This document shows, piece after piece, positions 48,950 to 60,925 of a DNA stretch of 64,000 bases. The stretch is from Enoplosus armatus (taxonomy: Eukaryota > Chordata > Actinopteri > Centrarchiformes > Enoplosidae). The first letter of the stretch is position 1. Every line of letters begins with the position of its first letter. Made by a program: the position numbers and the translations under genes. Below the pieces are notes generated by a model, which saw only the letters and a list, made by a program, of their open reading frames with translations, searched no databases and had not been told where the DNA came from. Where the stretch lies: assembly GCF_043641665.1 (NCBI RefSeq), contig NC_092190.1:6896548-6960547 (forward strand), given 5' to 3'.

Positions 48950-49590
48950 GAGACTAGTCCACATGTTCGCACAGTAGCCCACAGGTTCAGACACTAGCCA
49001 AAAGGCTCAGACACTAGTCCACATGTTCACACAGTAGCCCACAGGTTCAGACACTAGCCAAAAGGCTCAGACACTAGCCAAAAGGCTCAGACACTAGTCC
49101 ACATGTTCACACAGTAGCCCACAGCCTCAGACACTAGTTCACAGGTTGAGAGACTAGCTCAGAGTTCCAGACGCTAGTCTACAGGCTCAGACACTAACCC
49201 ACAGTCCCTGAGAACTAGTCCACAGGTTAAATCACTAGCCCACAGGTTCAGACACTAGCCCACAGCCTCAGACAGTAGCCTACAGGCTTAGACACTTACA
49301 GTCTCTGAGAACTAGTCCACAGGTAAAGACACTAGTCCACAGCCTCAGACACTAGTCCACAAGTTCAGACACTAGCCCACAACCTCAGACACTCGTCCAC
49401 AGCCTCAGACACTAGTCCACTGTCCACAGGCTCAGACACTAGTCCAAAACCTCAGACACTAGCCCACAGCCTCAGACACTAGTCCACAGCCTCAGACACT
49501 AGTCCACAAGTTCAGACACTAGCCCACAGCCTCTGAGAACTTGTCCACAGGTTGAGACACTAGCCAACAATCTCAGACACTAGACCTTTG
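48950..49590. repeat. 20-bp minisatellite (about 32 units)
   Basis: Tandem 20-bp units with consensus CTCAGACACTAGTCCACAGC and variants (AGGTTCAG, AAGGCTCAG; ACTAGTCC versus ACTAGCCC). The array covers about 640 bp of the first sestd1 intron, just upstream of the start exon. Most units keep the palindrome ACTAGT or its ACTAGC variant. Some higher-order duplication is visible (the 48960-49060 and 49015-49110 blocks share unit order). Confidence 0.95.
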
Positions 49591-51401
49591 TGTACTACCT
49601 GTCACAACTGGATTAACAAAATGAATGCAAAGCTCTGTACAAACTGCTGTTACTGTATGAAAATCATGGAATTATAGAAATATTAGAAAAGTCAAATGCG
49701 CAAAGAAAGAAAACAAACAGACTGTAAGTCAAAACAGGAGTATGACAGTCATATTACAGTAGACAGCTACTATGGGGTCACTATAGCAGCACAGACAGAC
49801 TACAAACCCCCAGCTGAAGCGTTAAAGGAATATGATACAGACAGCAGAGTGATTTTCCACCAGGATTTTCTCTCAGTTGGCGTTTCTCCCAGCCGATTCA
49901 GATTTTTGGCTTCAGATTCAGCTCGGTCAGTGATTTACTGTCTGTTTAATCTGTGGGTTAGTGCAGTTAAAGCTGTCGGTTAGTAAATCAGTCAGTTTAT
50001 AGTTCTGTCAAGTGATTGTGATTTTAGTTAAATGATCAATAGATGAATTGGTGATGAAAATAACCGTTGCAGTTGCTGATGCAGTTCTCATTTGGACTGC
50101 AGGAGGAAACCAACACAGAAACCTTAACCCTGTCTCTGCACTTTGCTGGTTTGAATTGCCAGTGTTTTCATTGCTTTATTATTTAATGATAGATACTGGT
50201 TCATATACTGTATAGTTTCTTAATGCTCTGAGAGTTAGAAGAATCAATCTTCTCATCTAACTCTCAGCAAGAAAGTGTTGAACTACTCCTTTAAAAATCT
50301 TTCAATTTTACTATGTTCGTACGTCTGTTTCGTTGTCTTAATATAGTAACATAGATATTCACATTTCTGTTCAGTTCATTCATTCATTGGTTGTACTTTG
50401 GGACACAGTAACTCGTGACCCGCACTGTCATTTGTACTTCACACCTCCCTTTATTACATTGTTTCTACATCAATTTTGTTTTATTCTAGTATGTGTGATT
50501 TTATATATATTATATTGATGCGATATCTGTACTGTATTTATCTTAATATGTATATTGAGCATCTCAGGCACAAAAACTTCCTTCCGGTTCAAATAAGTTC
50601 TATCTTACCCTGACACACTCTGATTTAAATAGCAGACTTGGCATAATTTGGCACGAATTAAGGTCTTTTTCATCTTTGTCTTTTAATTTGCAGTAATGTC
50701 ACGTCCATGGCCTTCATGTTTGTGTTGTTTAGCATTTCCATCATTCTTTTACGCTCCTGTTTTCCCAATCAGCTTCTTACTTTGTTCTCTTCTCACTTGC
50801 TTGAAGAGAGTGGGGCTCTTTGGAAAAACCAAGATTCAAACTTTTAATAAATAAAATAAAACGTTTACCTTAATTGTTGCCTTTTTGGTCATGAATATTT
50901 CATATTACAGAGAAATACTAAAAACCAAGAGGTTTTTTAATGAGGGGATTTAATATTTTACCTTTTTGTTTTTACTTTTTTAGTGTTCCTAAACATTTTG
51001 TTATTGTTTGTGTATTCTTCTAAACTTTGTTCCAAAATAATAATTCCATTATTTGATACTAATATGATTATTATCATTATTATAGGTAGTAGAAGTGGTA
51101 GAAGCAGTATTAGCGATGACAAACTAGTCTGGTTACTGCAGCATCAGTCAGTCCTGCTGCAGGGCTTCATCATCCTCCTCCTCCTCAGCTTGCGGCCTGG
51201 CTGTAGCTGCAGGATGGCCCGGCCCGGCTCGGTTTGCCTCGGCTTGGTTCGGCTCGGCCCACAGACACAATGACCTACATTCAACAGCTGCAGGCTGCGG
51301 CGGCTGCGGCTCTAACCTCCCTCACCTCAGCCTCGATCCACTCAGTATCGCCAACTTTGGGATCAATCAGCAATAAGTATTGATCAGGCGGATTTTCTTA
51401 C

Positions 51402-51710
51402 CTTTCACTCAAATCTGCAGCATTGTACTAGTCCCGATTTTTTCTCCCAGTCCTCCTCCTCTTCTCCTCTGTCTCTCCTTCTCTTCTTGCAGCTCTTCCT
51501 CCTCCTCCTCCTCCTCCTCCTCTTCCTCTCTCTCCGCTCAGGCTGATTTATCAGCAGAAATTTAATATGTTTCCCATTTAAAAAAGACACTGAAGATCTC
51601 AGTTTGTTCTCCGGTCGTTTTCAACAACAGTGGAAACACAGAAAGCAGGCGTTGGAGCTCGCTGCTCTGCGCAGCCTCAGTGAAGCTCAATAAAATAATA
51701 CAACTTCCGG
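51402..51710 (-). promoter_or_regulatory. sestd1: sestd1 non-coding first exon and promoter
   Basis: A strong minus-strand donor (GAAAG then GTAAGA) at 51402/51401 closes a candidate 5' UTR exon containing a purine-rich GGA/GAG run and a short upstream ORF. Just above it, AACCGGAAGT on the minus strand (51702-51711) is a textbook ETS/GABPA site of TATA-less promoters. The exon would splice to the acceptor TACAG immediately before the ATG at 48624. The exon 5' end is approximate. Confidence 0.55.
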
Positions 51711-51711
51711 T

Positions 51712-53500
51712 TAAGCGACATTCCAAATAAAAACCTGGAGGAACACGTTTCTCAACCTCTCAGAAGTATGTAGGATGCTCATAACAGATTGTTTAGAGAT
51801 ATATATCAAGCTAATATGTATTTTTAATTACATTTCCTATTTATATTTCCTTTATTTACAATTTGTACGATTTTGTCTGTAATTATGTGTTTATTTATTA
51901 CTTAATACTTTTCAATTAGTACTAGAGATTATTTGGTATCAGACAGTGTAGTGTTGTTTTAAACAAGACCAGAGTTTAGTCACACTGTCGCAGCCCCGTG
52001 AGGCTGTAATGGTGTTCGTAAAGAAAGCCAAACTGTTGGATAAACCAAAGTATTGCACAAATGGAGATCCTGACCTGATGATAAAGTTCACAAAAACTGT
52101 GAATGTCTGCATCAAATTCTACGCTAACCCATCCAAAAGCTGTCGAGACATTTCACTCTGAACCACAAATGTTAACCTCATGGTGGCGTTACAGGAAAAG
52201 TCACAGCTTAGGTTGTCCAATGTTAAAGACTGATTTGATAAGTGTTTGATTTAAATAGGGGGCCCTGTTCACCTCACTGTTTCCCCCACTCTCTGTGCAA
52301 TGTGTATATATTACATTCACTATAATATGTTCAAATATTGCTTTGAAGCATTTTTGTTGTGTTTGTGTCTATAAAACCCTCTGCTACACGTTTTGATTTT
52401 TGTAAAAACTTATATTTTCTTTTCGTTTATTTTGACAGCCTGATTGTTTTTGTGGTAGAGCCTCGTGCAGCTTTATAACTCTGGAGCCGTGTTTCCGGGG
52501 CGGAGCCACAGCCGAACAGGCCCTGTCCAGTTCGCACTGGTGATGCGTTCATGTGCCCTCAGAGACTGCAAAATCCGACGTTCAGGATCAGATTTATGTT
52601 AAAATAATAATAATAAAAAAGCTTTATTTGAAAACAGCAAGTCAACAAAACAATAAAAACAGTCATAATCAATTAATAAAATATTAAAGATGATTCATAA
52701 CTATAACAGAGTAATTATTATTTAAAGTGAAGATCATGTCAGTTACCAGTTAGGACTCAAACAATGAATATATACTTGATTTTATTAATTTATTAATCAA
52801 ATTAAATATATACATGTTCGTATGTTTATCTTCATCGTACTGGTAGAAACCAAAACAATGCATTCTTTATATACAAAATTACAGTTTATTTTACCAATTA
52901 TGAATCTTGCAATGTAGCATTGCCACTGCTAACACCACTGCTACTGCTGCTGCTACAGGATCAAAATAAATCTTAACACCTGGAATCTGTACAGAGTTCA
53001 CATTTAAATTAACTTTCATATTTACCTTAAATTCGTGTTCATGATGTATATTTCCTTCCACTTTCATATTTATGTTGACAGTGATCATGTTTTGTTTACC
53101 ATCTTAAATACACCAATGTTTCAATCTATGAGTGGAAACAGTAAACTAGATCTACAGCAAGTGAAGTAAACTGCTGTGTAATGTCCCTTTTTTGAAGTTC
53201 TGCTGACTTCACTCTTTCCTTTGGTTTTAATTTTAAAAATATACAGTCATTCTGTGACTCCTTATTTATAAGTTTTGCAAGTTTCCATTGTTGTCTCACT
53301 TTTGCACACCACTCGGTCCCTGCTGTATGGAAAGACAATAAACTGTTGTTACTATTCATAGTGTCAGTGAATGCATCACTAGCTCTGCAGGTCCTCTCCC
53401 AGTGTCCACAAGTCGCCATCTGGTGGACACAGAAAACAACACCACCATCCTCACAAAATAAAAATAGTTTTGGTGTTTTTTAGGCAGTTTTAGTGACGTC
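51712..53500. other. Intergenic region between sestd1 promoter and slc22 gene 3' end
   Basis: About 1.8 kb, AT-rich. It holds a family-B repeat fragment (52005-52210) and (AAT)n-like stretches near 52600. No exon is supported. Confidence 0.6.
52005..52210. repeat. Family-B interspersed repeat, internal part
   Basis: GCACAAATGGAGATCCTGACC, GTGAATGTCTGCATCAAATTC and ACCCATCCAAAAGCTGTCGAG match the body of the family seen at 46419 and 55490. Confidence 0.55.
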
Positions 53501-53518
53501 CATAGTTTTGTTTTTTCA

Positions 53519-53524
53519 TTTATT
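53519..53524 (-). terminator. Polyadenylation signal of the slc22 gene
   Basis: Minus-strand AATAAA 16 nt after the proposed TAA stop. If used, the 3' UTR is very short. Its closeness supports the terminal exon model. Confidence 0.5.
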
Positions 53525-53539
53525 TGTGTGTCAGGAGTC

Positions 53540-56500
53540 TTATAGGTGAGTTGTGCAGATGATCTCAGGTGCTGTACTCTGGTCTTTAGCTGATTTCCCA
53601 TCATCCTTTGGCGGTGGTGTAGAGGTCCACGGCCACCTGAACCTGGAAGCCAGAAGTGGGGAGCTGCATTATTCAGGCTGCACTTACACAACGTTTTTTG
53701 TTGCTTTTTACATTTATTTAATGGATATGTGATTCAAATTGGTGTATTTTCCTTTCATACGTATTTGAAACATATATTTGCTATATTCATTTTTCTCCGT
53801 AACTTTTGGTTTTTGCCAGCTGCTGTCTCTGTTCTTGTGTCAACTCTTTGTTTGTTGTATCCACTTAGAACTCAGCCCTGCCTTTCTGTGGCTTAGGCAA
53901 TCTTCTAATATGCTTTTAACGTCAGTGACGATGGTGATTCAGTATAGTCAGTTCAGTTTGAAGACCCATTGATAAAGCAAGTACTGAGTCATCCAGTCAT
54001 GCAGTGGAGCAGCAGTGGAAACACATGTGTTCATGGCTTCCTGAGGCTCTGTGTGATAAACAGCCAAACACAAAAATGGCCAGCAGGGGGCGGCTCCACT
54101 GGCTGCAAAAAGAAGTCAGATTTTATAGAAGTCCCACCACCACCACCACCACACACACACACACACACACACACAGACAGTGAGCTGTGTAACGTGACTG
54201 TGCAGACTGACCCATGTGTAACCATCTGCTGGATGGTGTCGGGCAGTGGCTGTCTGAAGGTCTCAGGCAGGAATATGCAGAGCAGAACACTGAGCAGTGA
54301 CAGAGAACCCACAATGATCCACGGCAGGAACTGATAGAACACAGCTGGAGACAAAACCAGACCAGATCAGTGAGTTCATACTTGTACTGCTACTACAACA
54401 AATATTTTGAATCTCTGCAGACCAAAATAGTCACAAGGTCTCACCCAGCTGCAGCAGGTATGGGGAAACAGAGGACCCCACTCTGGAGAACATGGCACAG
54501 GACGACATTGCTGTGTTTCTGATGACTGTGGGAAACAGCTCCCCAGTGAACATGTACAACACCCCAGTGCCGGCCAGTATGCCAAATTTACCCAGCAGCA
54601 CCAGGGACAGGGTAAGTGCTGGATGACCTGCAGGGAGGAGGAGGGCTGTCAGGTAGAAATTAAGCATTTTTGAAGCACTGAATTACTATGAAGCAACTGG
54701 CTGCTCACTAAACCTTCCCCCAAACAGCGATTGTCCAATCAACCCATAACAAGGTAAGGCAGGCCTGTCAAGCTTTGCATTTCTCAACATGTGTGGTTTG
54801 CATGGGGCTGTAGGAAGAGAAATCTTTAAAGAGTTTGGAGGGTGGTGTCCTGTCTTTAGCTGTTCCAAAAGCACAATTGCAAGCAATAACAGTGTGTTTA
54901 TCTGCTCTAACATAAGTTGCAATTGTTAGCATGCCTGGCCACCAAGCTTATCACATAATTTACAGTAGAAACCAAGCGTTGGTTCAAAGCTGAAGAGCAA
55001 AGGTAACTACATTATTTTGTGGGACTACAATATCGGCTCTGTCTTGCTCGTCATTTGGTTTGGGAAAGTTTTCACTCCAGCAACTCCAACCAAACTCATT
55101 ACATGGCAATGGAGGAGTCAGGCTATCATCTGCTAGATGAGGATGAAGCTTGATATTCATAAAGAAAGAAAGGAAGCAGTGGAGGAGTACAGCTAGCTTG
55201 TGCTGGTCTTACTCACTGTGCAGAGTGATCTGGATGAGGAGCAGGGCTAGCGCCCCCAGCAGGGTGAAGCTGATATAGGACAGGCGGCGAGGAAGACTGC
55301 GTGCCGCCAACCAACTGGCAGCATAAGCTGGGAGCTCAACAACCGACACCAGGAAGTAGTTCAGGTAGGGGTTGCCATAGAGACCAGACATGTTAAATGA
55401 CAATCCAAAGTAGCTTACACTCACAGAAAACCTGCAAACAAGAAAAGAACAAGACTTGTAAGACTGATTTAGGTATTCTTAAAGACGTACCTGCAGTGAA
55501 GCTAAAAATGTAAGGTTTGTCCTGAGGGTGGTGGTAGAGGAAAGGTTATGGTGTCATTAAAAAATAAAGGGTTCATACTCTAGAGAGCAGGAATATGAAT
55601 CTGAACATTAGATGGTGATATTACTGGAGTAAGAGCGGAAAATTTGTCCTGATGGTGGTGCTAAAGGAAAGGTCAGAGGTCACCAAAATCATTAGTAATC
55701 ACCTCTGGGGACAATGAATATCCACAGTAAATTCTATGGAAATGGACAACTAGTTGTTGAGACACTGTATCTTGCTCTGGAGGGATGAACTGATGGACCT
55801 TGTTATTTGCGGTGCTACCAAGGGGAAAAAAGAACATTTCCTGAATTTATGGGAAAATTCTTGCGGTGGAAAAGTGTTTTAGCTCACCAGATGAGCCACA
55901 GCACTAGTGTGATATATCGAATGTTTGTGGTCCTCAGCAGGTCCAGGAAGCTTAGGGACTCTGCCTTCTGGCTTGTTGCTTTTTCAACCTGTGGAGAGAT
56001 AGAAACTGCAGTACAATGGCCACTGTCCTTTAGTGTGTGGAACAGCGCTGAGGTTAGAGATTCTTACTTTGGCTTCAGAGAAGATGACATGAGGAGCTTC
56101 GACTCGGTTCTCCAGGGCTGCTGACCTCAGCAGGAGTTCTGCTTCCCTCAAACGGCCACGAGCAACCAACCAGCGAGGAGACTCTGGAACCAGCCTGGTG
56201 GACAGACAGGCAAACACAAAAATCTCTCTTCTATAATCTATCTGTTTAAAAACATTTTGGTGGAAATTGCTGAAAGACACTAGATCACCCTGGTTCATCC
56301 ATCTGTGGTCAAAACAGGTCAAAAATGATCTGTGAAGCATGGCGAAAATCTTTGCAAAACTGTTCCTGTGTGTGGCCAGTTTGAGTCATAGATCCATGAG
56401 TTTGAAGGCTTATAAGACAGCAAAACGCTGCACTGGTTTATAACACTATGACACCGGATTTTAGAACTGTGGAACATTATCAAGGCAACGATTCTTTTAT

Positions 56501-59500
56501 TGTAAGTTAGACAGTAGATTTATGATGTTCATGGAACAAAGTACCAGGAATGTGCAATTGGATGTGTTTGATCTGGATAACGATGCATCGCGTTGCAGCA
56601 AAGTTTGAGCTAGTTTAAACTTTTTGGCTGGATGACCCTGCTAGTTTTTGCAGAGCCCACCCTCAAAGAGTGTTCCCTTTCAAATTAAAGAAAGTGTTTT
56701 GTTTTTTCATGCCGTTCTTTTGTCTGTCCATACATGGCCTGAAGACATCTTTTGTTTGTAAAACATCAAGGTACAAAATCAGGTTACCAGGGATAGGTAT
56801 CATTCCACAGTTCATCAAATTCATCAACTGGACCCTGACACATTTCATCCTTTCTTTCGTATCATAAAAACCTAACCTACAAAATAAATAAGTAGTACAC
56901 AAGATGCAGATACTGTATATCTCGATAGTGTACTGAGGTCATCTTACCACCAGAGGGGGATACAGGCCAGGCCTGGCACAGCCATGATCAGTGACAGGTG
57001 TCTCCAGCTCCTGACCAGGTAAGCAGTGCCAGGCAGCAGCATCATACTTAACACGTAGACAAAAGGCAAGCACAGGTTGGAGAAGAAAACTCTGGTAGAA
57101 CCAATCAGGATCTCTGAACCTGAAGAAGGAAAAGTCAAGGGATTGTACTGAGTGCCTTAATGGACATTTTTGTATTTCTGTTTCTGTTGTCAGATTACTG
57201 AACAAGTGTAAAATAATGACGGCTTTGTAAGTAGAAATACATCAGACATGTTAGTGAAAGGTTGACAAGCTGACAATCATTCTTCAGCATTTTTGAAAAG
57301 TTCCTCTTTTTACGGTCAACAATACAAAACAAGACTTTGTATTTTCACAAGGCCAAAACAGACAAACCAAGATGGAATTCGAAACGTGCCCTTATCGGTG
57401 TGGACATGATCTTATTCTGTCCTCCAGTGAGACTCCATTGAGATTATAAACAGAACAACACTAGAGCAACAAGTGGAGAGGAGGCTAACAGTGTAAAGAA
57501 AATTAAAAACCCATACCAAGAACAAATATAGCTATATAGCTGGTGATCTGACCCAGGCCCAGCATGAAGAAGAGCACGGTGAAGACGGGCCAGGACGGAG
57601 CGAAGGCCACAGCGCTGCTGAAGACACTAAGTGCTGCGATGGCACCAAACAGTACAGGCTTCCTGCCAAACCTGTCGTACAAATACAGCAGAGATGTTGT
57701 CGAGTTTTTGCCTTCCTTATTCCATGAAATGTAGCAGACCTCCATCTCTTTGGTCAACGCAGGAATACTTTAACAAAACATTCTACCTCTGCCAACTCTG
57801 AAGAACCTGAAAGAAACAGCTACAGGAGTTTGAACTGAAACTGAAAAGTACCGGTCAGACATCTGTCCAGAGATGAAACATCCGGACAGTCCTCCCAGGA
57901 AGTAGACGAGGGAGGTCAGAGGCTGTTTCCACTGGTCGCTGCACACCAGGTTAAACTGGAAGACAAGGGACATGAGGGAATTCTGCAGCACACATAAAAA
58001 ATGTAATCTGGAATAATACAGCAGATATAGACACGGTAATATAAAGCAAACATGGGAATGCAACTTGGAATAATACAGCCAACATAATAATTTCTGTTCC
58101 TGTACAAGTGATTATCCTGAGTCCTGTCCTTTGTCTTGTCCAGTCCGTTTGTCTTGAGTCTCAGCTCCTCTCAGTCTTCCCAGGTTTTTGAATTTTGAAC
58201 CCCAGTCTCTTGCTTGAGCCCATCGGTTGTTCCTCTGAGCCCTGTCCACTCCTTTGAGCCTGGTCTTCCAGTGTCCAGCTTCTCCGATTCTGATCCTTCA
58301 GTATCCATATTCTTAGAGATCGTCCTCCAGTGTGCATCTCCTGAGAGCCACATTCTCTAGAGTCCATCTCCTTTGAATCCAGTCCTCCAGCAACCAGCTT
58401 CTCAGATTCTGGTCTTTCAGTGTCCATATTCTTAGAAATGGTCCTCAAATATCCTGCCTCTCTAAGCACATTCCTGCAGAATCCATTGCCAGGCTGCCTG
58501 CTCCTCCAGCATCCATCTCCTTAGAGCCAGATCCTCCAGTGTCCAGTCCTGAATTTCGTCCTCAGGAGGCTTTTAAGCTTTGTTTATGCTTGTGCGAGAC
58601 ACCATGGAAACACACACCTTCATAATTCTCTTCTCTGAACCAAAATTGAATTTAAAATCCAAAAAAGTTTCCAGCTATTGTGCAGCAGACGTTGTGGCAT
58701 TACACCACACAGATAGATGACATATGAAGGGGACACCAATCCAGTAATTTCCAGTTTCTTCCAGTTGGTTGGCGGCACACAGTCCTCCTTCCTGCAGTCA
58801 TCTGAGGCAAGTCAATGATTGGTGTAAAGTGAGAGAGGTCAGGACCCCTCAGTGTTTTACAGACAGAAGCTGTTTTGACTACACTGGAACCTTACATGAC
58901 ATGTGAGAGTCTAAACAGTAACATACAGTGGAGGGGGGTCACTAATGGAAAAACAGTGAAAACAAGTAAACATAATTGTATTAGTACTCGCGGTAGATAG
59001 TTGCAGCAGTACCTCACTGACTACAGTAGACTGGTAGTACTCAGTACTGTAAGTCCATCCATCTTTACAGCCTTCCTGCTTCAGGCTGGAGAGGAGGACT
59101 TCTGGACTTGATCCCTGTGCAGACAGGTTCCGCACCAGGTCCAGCTCATACCGGTTACAACTGCTCCTCTCCTGCTGCTCAGCCACCTGCTGACCAGGAA
59201 ACAACATCCTCATTATTTCCAACTTATGATGCAACAACAGTCTGGGGAGGTAGACGGCACCAGAGCAGACCACATCAGTTCAAAGAGCTATACAGTAAAT
59301 CTTTAACTGACTGCAGTTCCAAGTATCTGAAACCCTTGGGACATCAGCTGTGGTATGTCTCAGCATTCAACTGGATTTAACATTTTTTATTACTGTTGTC
59401 CTGATAACTTTAACATGGGTGTATAAGATAAATAGTAGTTCTTCTCAATCATGGTAATTTTTTCATTAAACTTAAAATAGAAACCTAGCTTTAACCAAAC

Positions 59501-59960
59501 CTTAACCAAAATAACTTAACCTTAAACCCAGTATACACAGTGCTGGAAAGTAACTGGATACATTTACTCAAGTACTGTACTTAAGTACTATATACTTTGT
59601 ATCCTTATACTACTCCAATACACGTCAGAAGTAAGTATTGTACTTACTATACACTTTCTTTGTATGTGTACACATACTTTTCATTTAATTAACTATTCTC
59701 AAAATCATTCAGCTTGAACAGGCCTGGATCCAGTTCCTACTGGTTCTGACCTGTACTGGGATGCTGGCCTGGATCCAGTCCTGGCTCAGGTTGCTGTGGT
59801 TGGGGATGTGGCAGTGGTGGGGAGGGGTAGCCAGCAGGAAGATGACGGACAGGAGGTTGTATCCACATGGAACGGTGGTGAGGCAGAGCAAGAAGAAGAC
59901 TCTCCTCTGGAATGGGCCCCAGGTCCCCAGGAACGACACTGACTCCTCGTAGTCCTGCAT
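53540..59960 (-). CDS. slc22a5-like: Solute carrier family 22 member 4/5-like organic cation/carnitine transporter (OCTN)
   Basis: Eleven exons in transcript order: 59960-59751, 59186-59013, 57955-57852, 57671-57517, 57119-56948, 56194-56068, 55988-55888, 55431-55217, 54627-54445, 54344-54212 and 53642-53540. They total 1677 nt (558 aa), close to human OCTN1/2 (551/557). The MFS architecture shows a start MQDYEE, TM1, a large extracellular loop with sequons (NHS, NLS) and Cys residues, the TM2-3 loop motif GQMSDRFGRK at 158-167, PESPRW at 275-280 and LPRR at about 397-400. The C-terminus ends TTHL, a class I PDZ ligand like the TAF of OCTN proteins. The family imports carnitine (SLC22A5, Na-coupled) or ergothioneine (SLC22A4) across the plasma membrane. 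I cannot choose between the two paralogues from sequence alone. Exon 2 could start 3 nt earlier (59189). Confidence 0.88.
54142..54178. repeat. (CCA)n(CA)n compound microsatellite by the last slc22 donor
   Basis: In the transcript this is a (TG)n tract followed by (GGT)n, starting about 35 nt after the GTCAGT donor at 54212. Confidence 0.9.
55490..55800. repeat. Family-B interspersed repeat, partly duplicated
   Basis: The segment GTTTGTCCTGAGGGTGGTGG, then AGAGGAAAGGTTATGG, recurs about 130 bp later as ATTTGTCCTGATGGTGGTGC, then AAAGGAAAGGTCAGAGG. An ACAACTAGTTGTTGAGACAC tail follows. It lies in an slc22 intron. Confidence 0.55.
58150..58560. repeat. Minisatellite with about 30-bp units and a 118-bp higher-order repeat
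   Basis: Units resemble CCTCCAGTGTCCATCTCCTT then AGAGCCA. The block at 58279-58330 recurs at 58397-58448 (CTTCTC-GATTCTG then CATATTCTTAGA). It lies in the slc22 intron between exons 59186-59013 and 57955-57852. A 102-codon minus-strand open frame runs through it but is a repeat product, not an exon. Confidence 0.75.
59535..59700. repeat. Interspersed repeat of the AAGTACTGTACTTAAGTA type
   Basis: GTGCTGGAAAGTAACTGGAT, then ACATTTACTCAAGTACTGTAC and further TACTT/AAGTA words. This palindrome-rich sequence is common in teleost genomes. It is in the first slc22 intron. Confidence 0.55.
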
Positions 59961-60699
59961 TTTGCTGGACTCTACTTACACTCTACTCTGTTTTTTACTT
60001 TCCTGTCAATGTTTCAATTTATTAAGTGCTATTATAACCACTGAATCAACTATGCCAATTAGGTACAAATGCACAAAGAATATCTATCTTAAAACTACAA
60101 ATACTAATACTAGAACTACATTTAAAATGTATTAACACTCTGCCACAGTACTATTATTATAATATAATACTATTATTATTATTACAATAGGTGTAGAAAC
60201 TACCAATATATAAGCAATATTACAGCAATACATAAGTACAAATGCCTTCCATTACTACAAGTACAATAACTGCAAATCAAATTGTCCCACCTATACGTAC
60301 TGCAATAAGTACAAATATTTTGCCTCTCTGAATACAAATACTGTTAATACTCCTGTTGCAGCAGCTTCTCTCTGCAGGATCTCTCTGGGGCTTCACACCT
60401 CCTTTATCCCAGACAAGACATGAGAACTCCACCTCTCCTCCTCCTCCTCTCATCCTCCTCCTCTCAAAAGTCTGTGTTCATATTGCAACTACTTGTCACA
60501 ACTCCTCCTGTTGGGGAAAAACAATACACTTACTAACTATACACATATCAGAAACAGACGGAGAGAGAGAGAGAGCAGGGTGCAAAGAAACATCATGTCC
60601 CCTTTTAAAACTGTCTGACTAACTGACTAAAGTGTGGATCACTTTTCATTGCGTCGACACAAAATGCATTCAATGACCACGTCTTTTTCAATGGTGGAG

Positions 60700-60925
60700 A
60701 AGAGGTGGTGTGGCTCAGATCCTACTTAGTGGGCGACACCTGAAGCTGCTAATCTGTCCTCCTGGATCCATCCTCCTCACTTCAACAGTCACAGGACAGA
60801 CAGGGTTTTTCCTCATTTGGATCAAGGGTCTAAGGACAGAGGGTGTTTGTAAAGCCCCCTGAGGCAAATTGTGATTTGTGATATTGGGCTATATAAATAA
60901 AATTAACTTTAAATTAAAGTCCATT
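60700..60925 (+). mobile_element. 3' end of a non-LTR retrotransposon (L2-like)
   Basis: Reads GGATCCATCCTCCTCACTTC, GGTTTTTCCTCATTTGGATC, AAGGACAGAGGGTGTTTGTA, AAGCCCCCTGAGGCAAATTG, then GGGCTATATAAATAAAATT. This terminal string of a high-copy fish LINE family is 5'-truncated here, with no reverse-transcriptase frame left. The L2 assignment is from memory of the tail motif. Confidence 0.6.

Noticed and set aside
48950..49590. CRISPR-like array of regularly spaced repeats
   Set aside because: It is a contiguous 20-bp tandem repeat without unique spacers, inside a vertebrate intron.
54142..54222. Coding continuation of the transporter through the TG/GGT repeat
   Set aside because: The reading frame stays open by repeat, but a GTCAGT donor at 54211 joined to 53642 gives a normal-length protein with a PDZ-ligand end.
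60356..60622. 88-codon plus-strand ORF
   Set aside because: CT-rich low-complexity sequence with no family resemblance.
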